Shown: positions 1 to 8,050, numbered from the stretch's first letter. The stretch: 64,000 nt of DNA from Rhodospirillaceae bacterium (GCA_022843945.1 JALHMR010000021.1:22253-86252); one strand, 5' to 3'. Notes: generated by a model not told the origin, from the letters alone. Translations and numbers: made by a program.

Positions 1-314
1 TCGCTCTTGTGCAGATCCTCCGCGACCACCTGGTGCAGACGACCAAGCTGCGCCTCAGCAACGAGGCGCGCACCCAAAAGACGGCGGCGCTCTATAGCTT
101 CATCACGTCCGAACGTTGCAGGAACTTCTTCGCCCAGATCGATAAGCAGGCGCAGAAGCTTCTCGACTTGCAGCTCAAGGAGCAGAAGACCCATCAGGAT
201 GTTTGGAAAAACCAGGGGATCATGCTGCGGTCGATTCAGAAGCTTGGCGGCGACCTGTCGCGCGAGATCGAGACCATCATTGGCTCTGCGGACGCCCCCG
301 AGGTGACGCCATGA
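1..314 (+). CDS. C-terminal part of a DUF2130-like protein (5' end outside window)
   Basis: The reading frame is open from the window edge, so the first start codon seen (GTG at 9) is probably internal. The 101 visible residues are charged and helical. They resemble my recollection of the C-terminal end of DUF2130 proteins: a Phe-rich stretch (LYSFITSERCRNFF), a lysine- and glutamine-rich coiled coil, then a GDLxxEIETIIG motif. The stop codon overlaps the ATG of the next gene (ATGA), so the two are probably translationally coupled. The function of DUF2130 is not known. The assignment rests on pattern memory only, and the upstream two thirds are not visible. Confidence 0.45.
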   Translation, partial: ALVQILRDHLVQTTKLRLSNEARTQKTAALYSFITSERCRNFFAQIDKQAQKLLDLQLKEQKTHQDVWKNQGIMLRSIQKLGGDLSREIETIIGSADAPEVTP

Positions 315-1267
315 ACAACGTCGCCGTCAATCGCGACCGCGAGAACGTCGTCAATCTCCAGGAACGGCGCCTCGACCGCACCGTCCTGCGCACCTATCGC
401 ACCAGGGCCGACATCGACGACATCGTGCCGAACGACAAGCAGCCGCGCCTGGGACCGAAGATCGACGAGGAGCTGCAACGGCAGATCGAGGCCAATGGCG
501 GCTTGTTCGAGCCGCTGCTGGTCGAACCGCATCCTGACCTGCCCAAGAAATACCGGATCATCGACGGCGATCGGCGCTGGACCAATTCCCGCGTGCTGGT
601 GGAGCAGGGCAAGGAGGAGTACCGCCAGATTCCCATCGAGGTCACCGATCGCACGTTGTCGGAGGAAGACCGGCTGCGTGTCTGGATCTACATCCATCGA
701 CAGCGCAAGGAATGGGATGCCAAGGAAAAGGAGATGGTCGCCTACCGGCTGGTGGACTTGATGGGACGCGCCAGCGCGGCCAACATCCTCGGCATCACGG
801 TGCGGGAACTGGACAAGCTGGTCGACGTGTTTGAGGTGTCGGAAAAATTCACCAGCCTCCGCGACCCTAGCGCGGCCATCACCTGGGCGCGCGAGCTGAT
901 GGGCGTGAGCAAGAAGCTGTTGACGCCCAGCGTGGTCGAGGCCGTCGTCAAGAAGGTCAATCAGAAGCGGATCACCAATTCGAAGGACCTGCGGAAGCTT
1001 CGCGCGATCCTTCCTGACCCGGTGGCGCGCAGCCATTTCCTCACCGACGCGGGCGATCTAGAATCGTCCATGCTGCGGCTTGCCGTGCCAGAGAAGAAGA
1101 GCAAGGGCGGATTGTCCGATGACCTGGAGGCCGTCGTCGACTCGATGAAGAACGTACCGTGGACGGCGCTTCAGGAGCTCAAGGGCGATCCGGAGATTCT
1201 GAAAAAGATCGACGATGCCGAGGCGATGCTGCGGTCGTTGCGGCAAGTATTGTCCAATGCGAAATAA
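311..1267 (+). CDS. ParB/Spo0J-like nuclease-domain protein
   Basis: A 318-residue protein. Residues about 35-130 hold a ParB N-terminal-like domain, with the motif FEPLLVEPHPDL followed by IIDGDRRW, the equivalent of the ParB 'GERR' box. Residues about 135-200 look like the ParB helix-turn-helix region (MVAYRLVDLMGRASAANILGITVRELDKLVDVFEV). A longer in-frame start exists at 203, but ATG 311 is preferred because it overlaps the upstream stop. The likely role is DNA binding in partition or maintenance of the element; some members of the superfamily are nucleases instead. It is distinct from the second ParB-like protein at 3141. Confidence 0.75.
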   Translation: MNNVAVNRDRENVVNLQERRLDRTVLRTYRTRADIDDIVPNDKQPRLGPKIDEELQRQIEANGGLFEPLLVEPHPDLPKKYRIIDGDRRWTNSRVLVEQGKEEYRQIPIEVTDRTLSEEDRLRVWIYIHRQRKEWDAKEKEMVAYRLVDLMGRASAANILGITVRELDKLVDVFEVSEKFTSLRDPSAAITWARELMGVSKKLLTPSVVEAVVKKVNQKRITNSKDLRKLRAILPDPVARSHFLTDAGDLESSMLRLAVPEKKSKGGLSDDLEAVVDSMKNVPWTALQELKGDPEILKKIDDAEAMLRSLRQVLSNAK

Positions 1268-1701
1268 TCTCCGCCAGAAGACGAGCTGGATACAGTTTTG
1301 TCAGGCTCATCCTTTCTAAGCGGGCTCGCGCCTGCGCGTGCCGCGCATCGCGCTCTATTCCGCTAGGGCCTAACGGCCCAAGCTCCACCGAGCCCGCTCA
1401 CGCGGTCTCGGCCCTCCGGGTCACGATCGCTGGCGCTTGCGTCCTGACGGACGCCGGCGGCCGGCGCGCTCTTCGCGCGCCGCGGTCTTTTTCCTGACCC
1501 CCGTGCGCAGGGTGGGCGGCGCTCCCGTTTAGGCCCGCCGCGGCGCGCCGCAACCCTCCGCTTCGCTCCGGGTCCTTCACTTCGTTACGGCCCTTCGGGT
1601 GCGCCCCGCCTCGATCGGCGGGCCTGTCCGGTCGCATTTCGCCGCCCACCCTGCTTCGGGGGTCAGGCGCGCGAGGTTTTTTGCGAGCGGAGGACCAGCG
1701 C
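1268..1701 (+). promoter_or_regulatory. GC-rich leader with long nested inverted repeats upstream of ardC
   Basis: This 434-bp stretch has no convincing gene. Positions 1493-1521 and 1640-1667 are complementary arms: 10 identical bases (CCTGACCCCC), a short unmatched stretch, then 14 identical bases. Inside them 1531-1540 pairs with 1616-1625 (AGGCCCGCCG against CGGCGGGCCT), and shorter self-complementary CG-rich words fill the centre. The whole 175-bp block could fold into one branched hairpin in single-stranded DNA or RNA. It ends about 35 bp before the ArdC start. I infer a regulatory leader or a single-strand promoter or origin; no direct evidence distinguishes these. Confidence 0.5.
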
Positions 1702-2646
1702 ATGAGCAATCCCGTCCGGCATCGCGCCAGCGGAGAGTCCCGGCCGAGCCTCTATCAAGAAGTCACCGACAAGATCGTCCGCGAACTGGAAGCGGGCCGC
1801 TTCCCGTGGGTGCAGCCGTGGGGAGCCGCGCGGGCTGGCCTTGGCCTGCCGCGCAACGCCGCCACCGGGCGGCGCTACGGCGGGGTTAATATCTTGATCT
1901 TGTGGGGGGCGGTGATCGAGCGGGGATATCCCGCGCAGCACTGGCTCACCTTCCGCCAAGCCCTGACCTTGGGCGGCAACGTCCGCAAGGGCGAGCGCGG
2001 CACCACCGTTTGCTACGCCGACCGCTTCATCCCGAAGGCCGAGGCCGAACGCGCCGCTAAGGAGGGCGACGAGGCGGCGGCGGTGCCGTTCCTCAAACGC
2101 TTCACCGTGTTCAATGTCGCGCAGTGCGAGAACCTGCCCGAGCGGTTCACGCATCAGCCCGAGCCGTTGCCCGAGCGCGAGATCATCCCCCACGCCGAGG
2201 CCCTGATCGCGGCGACCGGCGCGGATTTCCGCATCGGCGGGGATCGCGCTTTCTACGTGCCGAGCGCGGACTTCATTCAAGTGCCGCCGCAGCCCGCCTT
2301 TGGCGATCAGGTGAATTACTACCGGACGTGCTTCCACGAGTTGGGGCACTGGACCGGCCATCCCTCGCGGTTGAACCGCGATCAGTCCGGGCGGCACGGC
2401 TCCAATCTCTACGCCCGCGAGGAATTGGTCGCGGAACTGGCGAGCGCCTTTGTCTGCGCGAGCCAGAGCATCGCGCCCACCGTCCGCCATGCGGATTATC
2501 TCGCGTCCTGGCTGGAGGTTCTGCGCGAGGACAACCGCGCGATCTTCCGCGCCGCCAGCCTCGCCAGTAAGGCCGCCGATTTCATCCTCGCCTTTGGTGA
2601 AACCGACGCGAGCGCCGCCCCCGTCGAAACGGAGGCCGCCGCATGA
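1702..2646 (+). CDS. ardC: ArdC-type antirestriction protein
   Basis: A 314-residue protein with the two parts of the ArdC family. Residues about 15-140 form the N-terminal ssDNA-binding domain (YQEVTDKIVRELEAGRFPWVQPW, then GVNILILWG). The C-terminal zincin-like domain has HELGH at 212-216 and a downstream REELVAELASAF that can supply the third metal ligand. In conjugative plasmids ArdC coats or shields entering single-stranded DNA against host restriction. ATG 1702 is chosen over TTG 1681 because GGAGGA lies just upstream. The last four bases overlap the DUF2958 start. The upstream leader with large inverted repeats suggests special regulation during transfer. Confidence 0.92.
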   Translation: MSNPVRHRASGESRPSLYQEVTDKIVRELEAGRFPWVQPWGAARAGLGLPRNAATGRRYGGVNILILWGAVIERGYPAQHWLTFRQALTLGGNVRKGERGTTVCYADRFIPKAEAERAAKEGDEAAAVPFLKRFTVFNVAQCENLPERFTHQPEPLPEREIIPHAEALIAATGADFRIGGDRAFYVPSADFIQVPPQPAFGDQVNYYRTCFHELGHWTGHPSRLNRDQSGRHGSNLYAREELVAELASAFVCASQSIAPTVRHADYLASWLEVLREDNRAIFRAASLASKAADFILAFGETDASAAPVETEAAA

Positions 2647-3062
2647 TCCTCGTCACCGACGACCTCCGCGCGCAATTGCTGCGCAACGGCGAGAACCCCG
2701 AGGCCGATCACGCGCCCGTCGTGAAGCTGTTCAATCCCTGCGGTGCGGCCACATGGCTGCTCACCGAAATGCTGCCGCACGAACCCGACATCTTATATGG
2801 GCTGTGCGATCTCGGTTTCGGCTCGCCCGAACTCGGCTACGTGAGGCTCAGCGAACTCGAAAGCGTTGAAGGCCCGCTTGGGCTTGGCATCGAGCGCGAC
2901 CTGTATTTCGAGGCGCAAGCCCCGCTCTCGGTCTATGCCGAGGCCGCGCGGCGCAAGGGCGCGATCACCGAGCGCGAGACGGACTTACGCGAAGCCGCCG
3001 CGAGTCTCGGCAAGCGGCTGTTCCCCGATCCCGATCTTCCGCCCCCCGAGGGGGACGGATGA
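2643..3062 (+). CDS. DUF2958 domain protein
   Basis: A 139-residue protein that matches the DUF2958 family pattern along its whole length: an N-terminal DDLRAQLLRNG, then VVKLFNPCGAATWLLTEM, GLCDLGFGSPELGYV and LGLGIERDLYFE. The family has no established function. It is regularly found beside ArdC and ParB-like genes on alphaproteobacterial plasmids and ICEs, as here. The start overlaps the ardC stop (ATGA), so it is likely co-translated with ardC. No membrane segment or catalytic motif is visible. Confidence 0.85.
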   Translation: MILVTDDLRAQLLRNGENPEADHAPVVKLFNPCGAATWLLTEMLPHEPDILYGLCDLGFGSPELGYVRLSELESVEGPLGLGIERDLYFEAQAPLSVYAEAARRKGAITERETDLREAAASLGKRLFPDPDLPPPEGDG

Positions 3063-3140
3063 CGCGCCAGCCCGGCGCACCCCGGCTCAGTCCGGATCAT
3101 CGGGCGGGCCGGTTTCCTCTGACGCAAGGAGCAAACGACC

Positions 3141-4871
3141 ATGCAACTCACCCATATCCCCTTCGCCAAGTTGAGCGTTTCCACGCTCAATATGCGTCAC
3201 GCCCGCAAGGCCCCGGATATCTCCGATATCCTGCCGAGCATCCGCGCGCGCGGCATCTTGCAGCCCTTGTTGGTCCGCCCGAGTAGCGGCGGCTACGAGA
3301 TCGTGGCGGGACGGCGGCGCTATTTCGCGGCCAAGGCCGTGAAGAAGGAGAAGGGCCGTATCGCGCCTTTGCCCTGCGCCGTCATGGACGATGACGACGA
3401 CGCGGCGGCCATCGAGGCGTCCCTGATTGAGAACGCCGCGCGCCTCGATCCCGACGCCATGACCCAATACGAGACGTTCACGCGTCTTGTGGGCGAAGGC
3501 CGCAGCGTGGCGGACATTGCCGCCACCTTCGGCCTCACCGAGACGCAGGTGAAGCAGCGCCTCGCGCTCGGCGATTTGCTCCCGCAAATCCGCTGCCTCT
3601 ATCGCGACGAACAGATCGACGCCAGCACGCTCCGCTATCTGACTCTCGCCACGAAACAGCAGCAACAGGACTGGCTCACCCTGTTCGAGGACGAGGGCAG
3701 CCACGCGCCGCGCGGCCACCAGTTGAAGCAATGGCTGTTCGGCGGCGAGTCCATCCCGGTGTCGGCGGCGCTCTTCCCGTTGGAGGACTATCCCGGCGAG
3801 ATCGTGTCCGACCTGTTCGGCGACGAGCGGTTCTTTGCCGATACGGAGGCGTTCTGGGCCAAGCAGAACGAGGCCGTCGCCGCCAAGCGCGATGCCTATC
3901 TCGCCAACGGCTGGCGCGCGGTGGAGATCATGGAGCCGGGCCGGCACTTCTCGTCATGGGAATACGAAAAGACCCCGAAGAAGAAGGGCGGCAAGGTCAT
4001 TATCGCCGTGTCGCATCGTGGCGAGGTCGAGGCCCACGAAGGCTATCTGACCCGCAAGGAGGCCAAGCGGGCCGAGCAGGCCGCGCGCGCGGAAGCCAGC
4101 GGCGAGGAACCCGAGCCTGAGAAAGCGGCACGGCCCGAGGTCACGCAGGCGATGCAGAACTACATCGATCTGCACCGCCATGCGGCGGCGCGCGCCGCTT
4201 TGGCTGAGCGGCCCGACGTGGCGCACCGGCTCATGCTGGCCCATTTGATCGCCGGGTCCGGCCTGTGGTCCGTGAAGCCCGAACGGCAGCAGGCGCGTGG
4301 CGAGGCCATCGCCGCCAGCCTCGCTTCCAGCCCGGCGCAGATCGCCTTCGCCACGAAGCGCGCCGACATGCTGGCGTTGCTCGGCTTGAACGAGGACCGC
4401 GCCTATGTCGCGGGCGGGAGCGGGGACGGGTACGCGCTTGCCAGCGTGTTCGCGCGGCTTCTCGCCCTCTCCGAGGACGAGATCGCGCGCGTCACGGCCT
4501 ATGTCATGGCCGAAACCTTGGAGGCCGGAACGTCCATCGTGGAGGCGGTGGGCAACCATCTGGCGGTGGACATGAGCGGCGCATGGACGCCCGACGACAC
4601 GTTTTTTGACCTGATCCGCGACCGCGAAATCGTCAACGCGCTAGTGGCCGAGGTCGCGGGCCGGAATGCCGCCAACGCCAATGTGGCCGCCAAGACCAAG
4701 CTGCAAAAGCAGATCATTCGCGATTGCCTTGCGGGCACGAACGGGCGTCAGAAGGTGGAGAATTGGCTACCGCGCTGGCTGGCTTTCCCCGCCAAGCCCT
4801 ATACCAAGCGCGGCGGCTTCGCCTCTACCGACGCATGGGGCCGGGTGCGTCGTCTATTTAAAGCCGACTGA
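3141..4871 (+). CDS. Large ParB/RepB/Spo0J-like partition protein
   Basis: A 576-residue protein. Residues about 5-95 are a ParB N-terminal domain (IPFAKLSVSTLNMR, ILQPLLVRP, YEIVAGRRRYFAAK). Residues about 100-165 carry LIENAARLDPDAMTQYETFTRLV and a helix-turn-helix (VADIAATFGLTETQVKQRLALG), as in chromosomal and plasmid ParB. The long C-terminal region (about 170-576) includes a Lys/Glu-rich segment at about 310-335 and is typical of the large ParB-like proteins of alphaproteobacterial ICEs. It probably acts in maintenance or regulation of the excised element. No ParA lies in the window. A rho-independent terminator follows directly. Confidence 0.85.
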   Translation: MQLTHIPFAKLSVSTLNMRHARKAPDISDILPSIRARGILQPLLVRPSSGGYEIVAGRRRYFAAKAVKKEKGRIAPLPCAVMDDDDDAAAIEASLIENAARLDPDAMTQYETFTRLVGEGRSVADIAATFGLTETQVKQRLALGDLLPQIRCLYRDEQIDASTLRYLTLATKQQQQDWLTLFEDEGSHAPRGHQLKQWLFGGESIPVSAALFPLEDYPGEIVSDLFGDERFFADTEAFWAKQNEAVAAKRDAYLANGWRAVEIMEPGRHFSSWEYEKTPKKKGGKVIIAVSHRGEVEAHEGYLTRKEAKRAEQAARAEASGEEPEPEKAARPEVTQAMQNYIDLHRHAAARAALAERPDVAHRLMLAHLIAGSGLWSVKPERQQARGEAIAASLASSPAQIAFATKRADMLALLGLNEDRAYVAGGSGDGYALASVFARLLALSEDEIARVTAYVMAETLEAGTSIVEAVGNHLAVDMSGAWTPDDTFFDLIRDREIVNALVAEVAGRNAANANVAAKTKLQKQIIRDCLAGTNGRQKVENWLPRWLAFPAKPYTKRGGFASTDAWGRVRRLFKAD

Positions 4872-4888
4872 CGGCGCGGCGAAAACTT

Positions 4889-4924
4889 GCGGGCGGTGGC
4901 CAAGAGCCGCCGCCCGCTCTTTTC
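4889..4924 (+). terminator. Rho-independent terminator after the large ParB gene
   Basis: An 11-bp GC-rich stem (4889-4899 with 4907-4917, one G-T pair) with a 7-nt loop is followed by a T-rich tail (TCTTTT). It lies 17 bp after the ParB stop and closes the block that begins with ardC. Confidence 0.8.
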
Positions 4925-5022
4925 ATTTTCATTCTTATAGCAACGTTCGTTCGCTCCGCTGTGGAATCGTGCTTCCGGCACTTGAGGGTTGCTACACTCG
5001 TCTTAGATTCACAGTAATTGTC

Positions 5023-5415
5023 ATGACTGAAAAAAAATCATCCGTTCCAGGTGTCGATCCACAGCAACTGCGGTCGGCCTTCCAGCTCGTCTACGACGCA
5101 ACGGCGGAGGACGATGACACGGCGGCGATGGCGCGGATCGATCTCAACGAACTGCTGAATGCGATCTCCACGACGTTGAAGGTGAAACCTGACACGGCGA
5201 TCGCTTTGTTCAAGCGCGCCATTGCGCTTTCTGATTTCTGCGCGACGGAGACGCTGCCGGAAAACTTATTCCAGGACGGCCTGCCCGGTCGCGCGCTCTG
5301 CGGCGCGGCGGCCAATACTGCCATTCTCGATGTGCCCGGCGACGAGGACGGCGAAATCAGCCATGCGCTCGACGCCGAGGCGATGCGCCAAGCCCTCAAA
5401 TCCAGCCAACACTAG
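5023..5415 (+). CDS. Hypothetical protein, convergent to the ubiquitin-like operon
   Basis: A 130-residue acidic protein that I do not recognise. The frame is open further upstream, but ATG 5023 follows an AT-richer, promoter-like stretch and the parB terminator, so the shorter form is preferred. The N-terminus is MTEKKSSVPGVDPQQLRSAF, then a helical region with Asp/Glu clusters and a central KPDTAIALFKRAIALSDF. There is no signal peptide, membrane segment or zinc motif. It ends 47 bp from the end of the E1-like gene and faces it. It may be independent cargo or an accessory of the ubiquitin-like operon; the sequence does not decide. Confidence 0.6.
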   Translation: MTEKKSSVPGVDPQQLRSAFQLVYDATAEDDDTAAMARIDLNELLNAISTTLKVKPDTAIALFKRAIALSDFCATETLPENLFQDGLPGRALCGAAANTAILDVPGDEDGEISHALDAEAMRQALKSSQH

Positions 5416-5461
5416 GGCGTAACGGCGATCACGCCGCGTCTTAGAGTCGCGGGCATCGTCT

Positions 5462-6361
5462 TTAGATCGATTGCACCGTCAACCAACTCCAAATGCGATG
5501 CCAGAAACTCCCGTTTTGCGGCGCGGCCTCGTTGACTGCCACGATGCGCGACATGTGCTTCCGGATATCGAATGTCGGATCGCCGGTCTCGTTCGCCGGA
5601 TGATGCGGGCACGGCCGATCTGCGAGCGCCGCCATCCGGGCACTCAGGGAAACTGTTCCGCGATTGCCGTCATATTCGAGATAGACGAACTCGGCGGGTT
5701 TGGGAAACCAAGGTGTCAGAATCTGCGCGACCAGTCCGACCGCCGTTGAGGCCAGCACGCCGTTCGACCAGACAACCTGCGGGCGCGCACCAGCCGCGCC
5801 GTACTTCTCGGCTTCTCGCGCCAGCCGTTCGTCCGTGATGAGCCCGCAACAACGCAAGCATGGCTTGCCCGGCATCGACAAGATGACTTGGCCGGCGACC
5901 AAAAAATGGCGGGGCGCGACTTCATGCACATCCATGCCGATATCGATATAGGGTATCAAATGGCGTCGGGCGAAACGTTCAAGTTGGTCGCGCTCCTTGA
6001 AGGAGTCGACCGCGCCAACGATGACGTTGCAGCGTCTTAGCGCGTCGATGGCGTCATGCCAGCTACCGCGCACGGGATGAATCCGCGCCAGCGGCTGAAG
6101 CCCCTTGATGACGCGCTCCGCAATCAGAACTTTGGCCAGCTCCCGCTCCACATCGGCCAAAGTGCCGCCGATAAGCCTGTTGGTGTTGGTCAGGTCGATA
6201 TGATCGGGATCGACCGGGACGTACCCACCGATTCCAATATGTGCCGTCTGCTGCGCTGCGTGGGAGCCGCCGCCGCCAATGCCTACGAGGCCGATGGTTG
6301 CGGCCTCGAGGATCGCTTCGCTGTCAGGCCCGAGGAAGCTTTGGCGAGCAAGCCGTGTCAT
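5462..6361 (-). CDS. ThiF/E1-like adenylating enzyme
   Basis: A 299-residue protein of the ThiF/MoeB/HesA E1 superfamily, which adenylates the C-terminus of ubiquitin-like proteins. The nucleotide-binding loop is at about 24-33 (GLVGIGGGGSHAA), followed by VDPDHIDLTNTNRL with the Asp and Asn/Arg residues typical of the active site, then VGAVDSFKERDQL and IDIGMDV. CLRC at 168-171 with further Cys at 172 and 251 may bind zinc. The C-terminal 40 residues are unlike ThiF and end in a Trp-rich tail. ATG 6361 overlaps the JAB stop by four bases. It is the last gene of the operon; the two neighbours upstream are JAB and E2-like. Confidence 0.88.
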   Translation of the reverse strand: MTRLARQSFLGPDSEAILEAATIGLVGIGGGGSHAAQQTAHIGIGGYVPVDPDHIDLTNTNRLIGGTLADVERELAKVLIAERVIKGLQPLARIHPVRGSWHDAIDALRRCNVIVGAVDSFKERDQLERFARRHLIPYIDIGMDVHEVAPRHFLVAGQVILSMPGKPCLRCCGLITDERLAREAEKYGAAGARPQVVWSNGVLASTAVGLVAQILTPWFPKPAEFVYLEYDGNRGTVSLSARMAALADRPCPHHPANETGDPTFDIRKHMSRIVAVNEAAPQNGSFWHRIWSWLTVQSI

Positions 6362-6861
6362 GCAGCGCTCCAATGGCGCGTTGGCATACCGACTTCTGTG
6401 AATTCGGTGATCGGAAGGTATGCCCGTCTCCGCTCGACCCACATCTGGCCGCGAGCGGAATCGCTGCTGAGCACGATCGCGCCGTGCGGCATCTGCGGTG
6501 CGACCTTGAAGAAGTCGGGTATGAACTTCGCGTTCTCGCGGATGTCGACCCCGCTGAACTGTGGAAAACCGCGACCTCCGTGGGAGTGTACGTGGAAGAG
6601 CGCGATGCCCGCCTGCATCGCCCATTGCAGCGCGCCACGGATCGCGTTCGGCCCCATCATCGCGCCGACCGAGGGATCGCGCAGGTAGTCTTGGTCTGCG
6701 ACCGGCCGATAATCGCGGGCGAGGACGAGCAGATCGTCGCCGTCGGCGGAGAGGCCGGCCGAGATGAAGCCGACGCGCTCATGCGCGAACGGATGCCGAC
6801 GATGCAGGTCTTGTCTCACCGTAGCCGCCAGCGCCACCGTGATCTTGAAATGCACTTTCAT
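6358..6861 (-). CDS. JAB/JAMM-family metallopeptidase (stand-alone)
   Basis: A 167-residue stand-alone JAB domain. The zinc and catalytic residues of the JAMM motif are visible: Glu28 in HERVGF, then HSH at 92-94, Ser103 and Asp106 in QFSGVD. The spacing between the last His and the Ser is eight residues, one more than the commonest form. JAB enzymes hydrolyse isopeptide or peptide bonds after a ubiquitin-like C-terminus. Here the likely substrate is the multi-ubiquitin protein encoded two genes upstream, for maturation or for removal from targets. The start at 6861 overlaps the E2-like stop (ATGA). Confidence 0.87.
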   Translation of the reverse strand: MKVHFKITVALAATVRQDLHRRHPFAHERVGFISAGLSADGDDLLVLARDYRPVADQDYLRDPSVGAMMGPNAIRGALQWAMQAGIALFHVHSHGGRGFPQFSGVDIRENAKFIPDFFKVAPQMPHGAIVLSSDSARGQMWVERRRAYLPITEFTEVGMPTRHWSAA

Positions 6862-7187
6862 GCGACGGCCCGCAGATGGGCGCAGAGCATGGCGGTCCAG
6901 CTCAGCGTGGCCGCGACATCCTTCCAGGACGGTGCCCACCAAGACTTTCCCGCGACATAGTGCTGCGCCCAATTGTTGCCGCGTCCCCCAATCTGGCGCT
7001 CGAAGAACAGCCGGGTCGCATAGCCGCTATGGGCCTGCGGCACGAGGAGCAGGTTCATGGTCTCGTCGCGTCCCGCTGCTTTGAATCTGAACTCCGGCAG
7101 CAGCACGGCAGGCTGGCCGCCCTCTTGGAGGAGGACGGCCTTGTCATGCAGCGCCTGCATGCGCTGCATTTCTGTTGCCGCATCCAT
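6858..7187 (-). CDS. E2-like protein (prokaryotic E2 family E type)
   Basis: A 109-residue protein in the position held by an E2 in related operons. The visible pattern is a strand-rich core (AVLLPEFRFKA, MNLLLVPQAHSGYATRLFF) followed by NWAQHYVAGKSWWAPSWKDVAATLSWTAML, similar to what I recall of short family-E bacterial UBC-fold proteins. The only cysteine is Cys102, in the last helix, not in the loop where classical E2 enzymes carry the catalytic Cys. It may therefore be a scaffold, use an unusual Cys, or be inactive. The multi-ubiquitin stop and this ATG share one base (TGATG). Confidence 0.65.
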   Translation of the reverse strand: MDAATEMQRMQALHDKAVLLQEGGQPAVLLPEFRFKAAGRDETMNLLLVPQAHSGYATRLFFERQIGGRGNNWAQHYVAGKSWWAPSWKDVAATLSWTAMLCAHLRAVA

Positions 7188-7918
7188 CAGGACGATCCCC
7201 CGCACGGGACCTGGCTGAAGAACTTCATTCCATCCTTCACTCGCAACTTCGCATTGGGCTTCAGCAGCTCCAACTGGCCCTCAGCGTTGACCAGGTTGAG
7301 GAGGTAGCCCGGTTCGACGCCCAGCACTTCGATCAATTGTTCCGTGGAGTAGACGCCCGCCGGGATCTTCTTCTCGGCGCCATCGATGCAGACCGTGACG
7401 AGGCGCTTGCGGGTCCGCAGCCGTTCCGTCCCGGCGTCGCTCAACTTGACGCGATCATCCGGGCCGAGGACCCGATCTTCCGCGTCCTCACGCTCCAGCA
7501 CCAGAACATGGTCCTCATCGACATCCGCGACTTCGCGCAACGTTGGCTCGTTGATCGTCGGCGCTCCCCATTCGTAGCCGCGGCCATCCACCGTGAAGCG
7601 GAAGAGGCGGTCGCTCTTGAAGGCTCGGAACGCCTCGATGCCGGGCTTACGGAGATCGACCGCCTCATCGAGGCCGATGGACCGCGTGCCGCGCCGGACG
7701 AGCTGGATCAAGACATGCTCGTCTGCCGGCACGAATCCGGCTTCCGTCAGAATCTGCCGGCCGTCCGGCACCGGGTCCTGGAACATCACCCGCGTATCGT
7801 TCACCACGGCGGCAAACGCGCCGCTGTCACCGCGCTCGGCGGCAGGTTCGGAGGCGGCGCTGCCCATCCGGTCCTCGGTGAGGGCGCCGCTCACGGCGCT
7901 GTCGTCATCGGTCCTCAT
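7187..7918 (-). CDS. Multi-ubiquitin-domain protein (three ubiquitin-like repeats)
   Basis: A 243-residue protein. After a polar leader of about 33 residues, three ubiquitin-like (beta-grasp) units follow: about 35-98, 104-164 and 172-237. Repeat signs are the FxVDGxxYEW and VCIDGAEKKIP starts, and the VLVLE and YLLNLVNAEGQLELL segments that resemble the middle of the fold. The protein ends CGGSS, so a Gly-Gly lies two residues from the end and would need trimming before adenylation. ATG 7918 has GCGAGG upstream. It is the first gene of the operon, transcribed from the divergent promoter shared with the XRE gene. Confidence 0.85.
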   Translation of the reverse strand: MRTDDDSAVSGALTEDRMGSAASEPAAERGDSGAFAAVVNDTRVMFQDPVPDGRQILTEAGFVPADEHVLIQLVRRGTRSIGLDEAVDLRKPGIEAFRAFKSDRLFRFTVDGRGYEWGAPTINEPTLREVADVDEDHVLVLEREDAEDRVLGPDDRVKLSDAGTERLRTRKRLVTVCIDGAEKKIPAGVYSTEQLIEVLGVEPGYLLNLVNAEGQLELLKPNAKLRVKDGMKFFSQVPCGGSS

Positions 7919-7970
7919 ATCGCGTACCTCGCTTTGCAAATCGTCGCGCCCACCCGGACCCGACCGTCTC

Positions 7971-8050
7971 GCATAATTAACAGGGCGCGCTTGATAAATC
8001 AAGCAAACTCTATGCGCGCTTGATATTCGAAGCAAGACGGCGTAGAAAAT
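7971..8050. promoter_or_regulatory. Divergent promoter with two repeated palindromic operators
   Basis: GCGCGCTTGATA occurs twice, 29 bp apart. The copy at 7985-8004 contains a perfect palindrome (GCTTGAT, two bases, ATCAAGC at 7989-8004). The copy at 8014-8033 is imperfect. A minus-strand promoter for the multi-ubiquitin operon can be read as TTGATT, 17 bp, TAATTA. A plus-strand promoter for the XRE gene can be read as TTGATA at 8020-8025, 17 bp, TAGAAA at 8043-8048. Each operator overlaps one -35 element, so one bound regulator could shut both directions. Confidence 0.7.

Noticed and set aside
236..1036. Long minus-strand open frame opposite the first ParB-like gene
   Set aside because: It is a shadow of the plus-strand gene, with Arg/Leu/His bias and no family pattern.
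3059..3286. 75-residue frame overlapping the DUF2958 stop with ATGA
   Set aside because: It runs into the start of the large ParB gene in another frame and has no recognisable motif; ATG 3141 of ParB is better supported.
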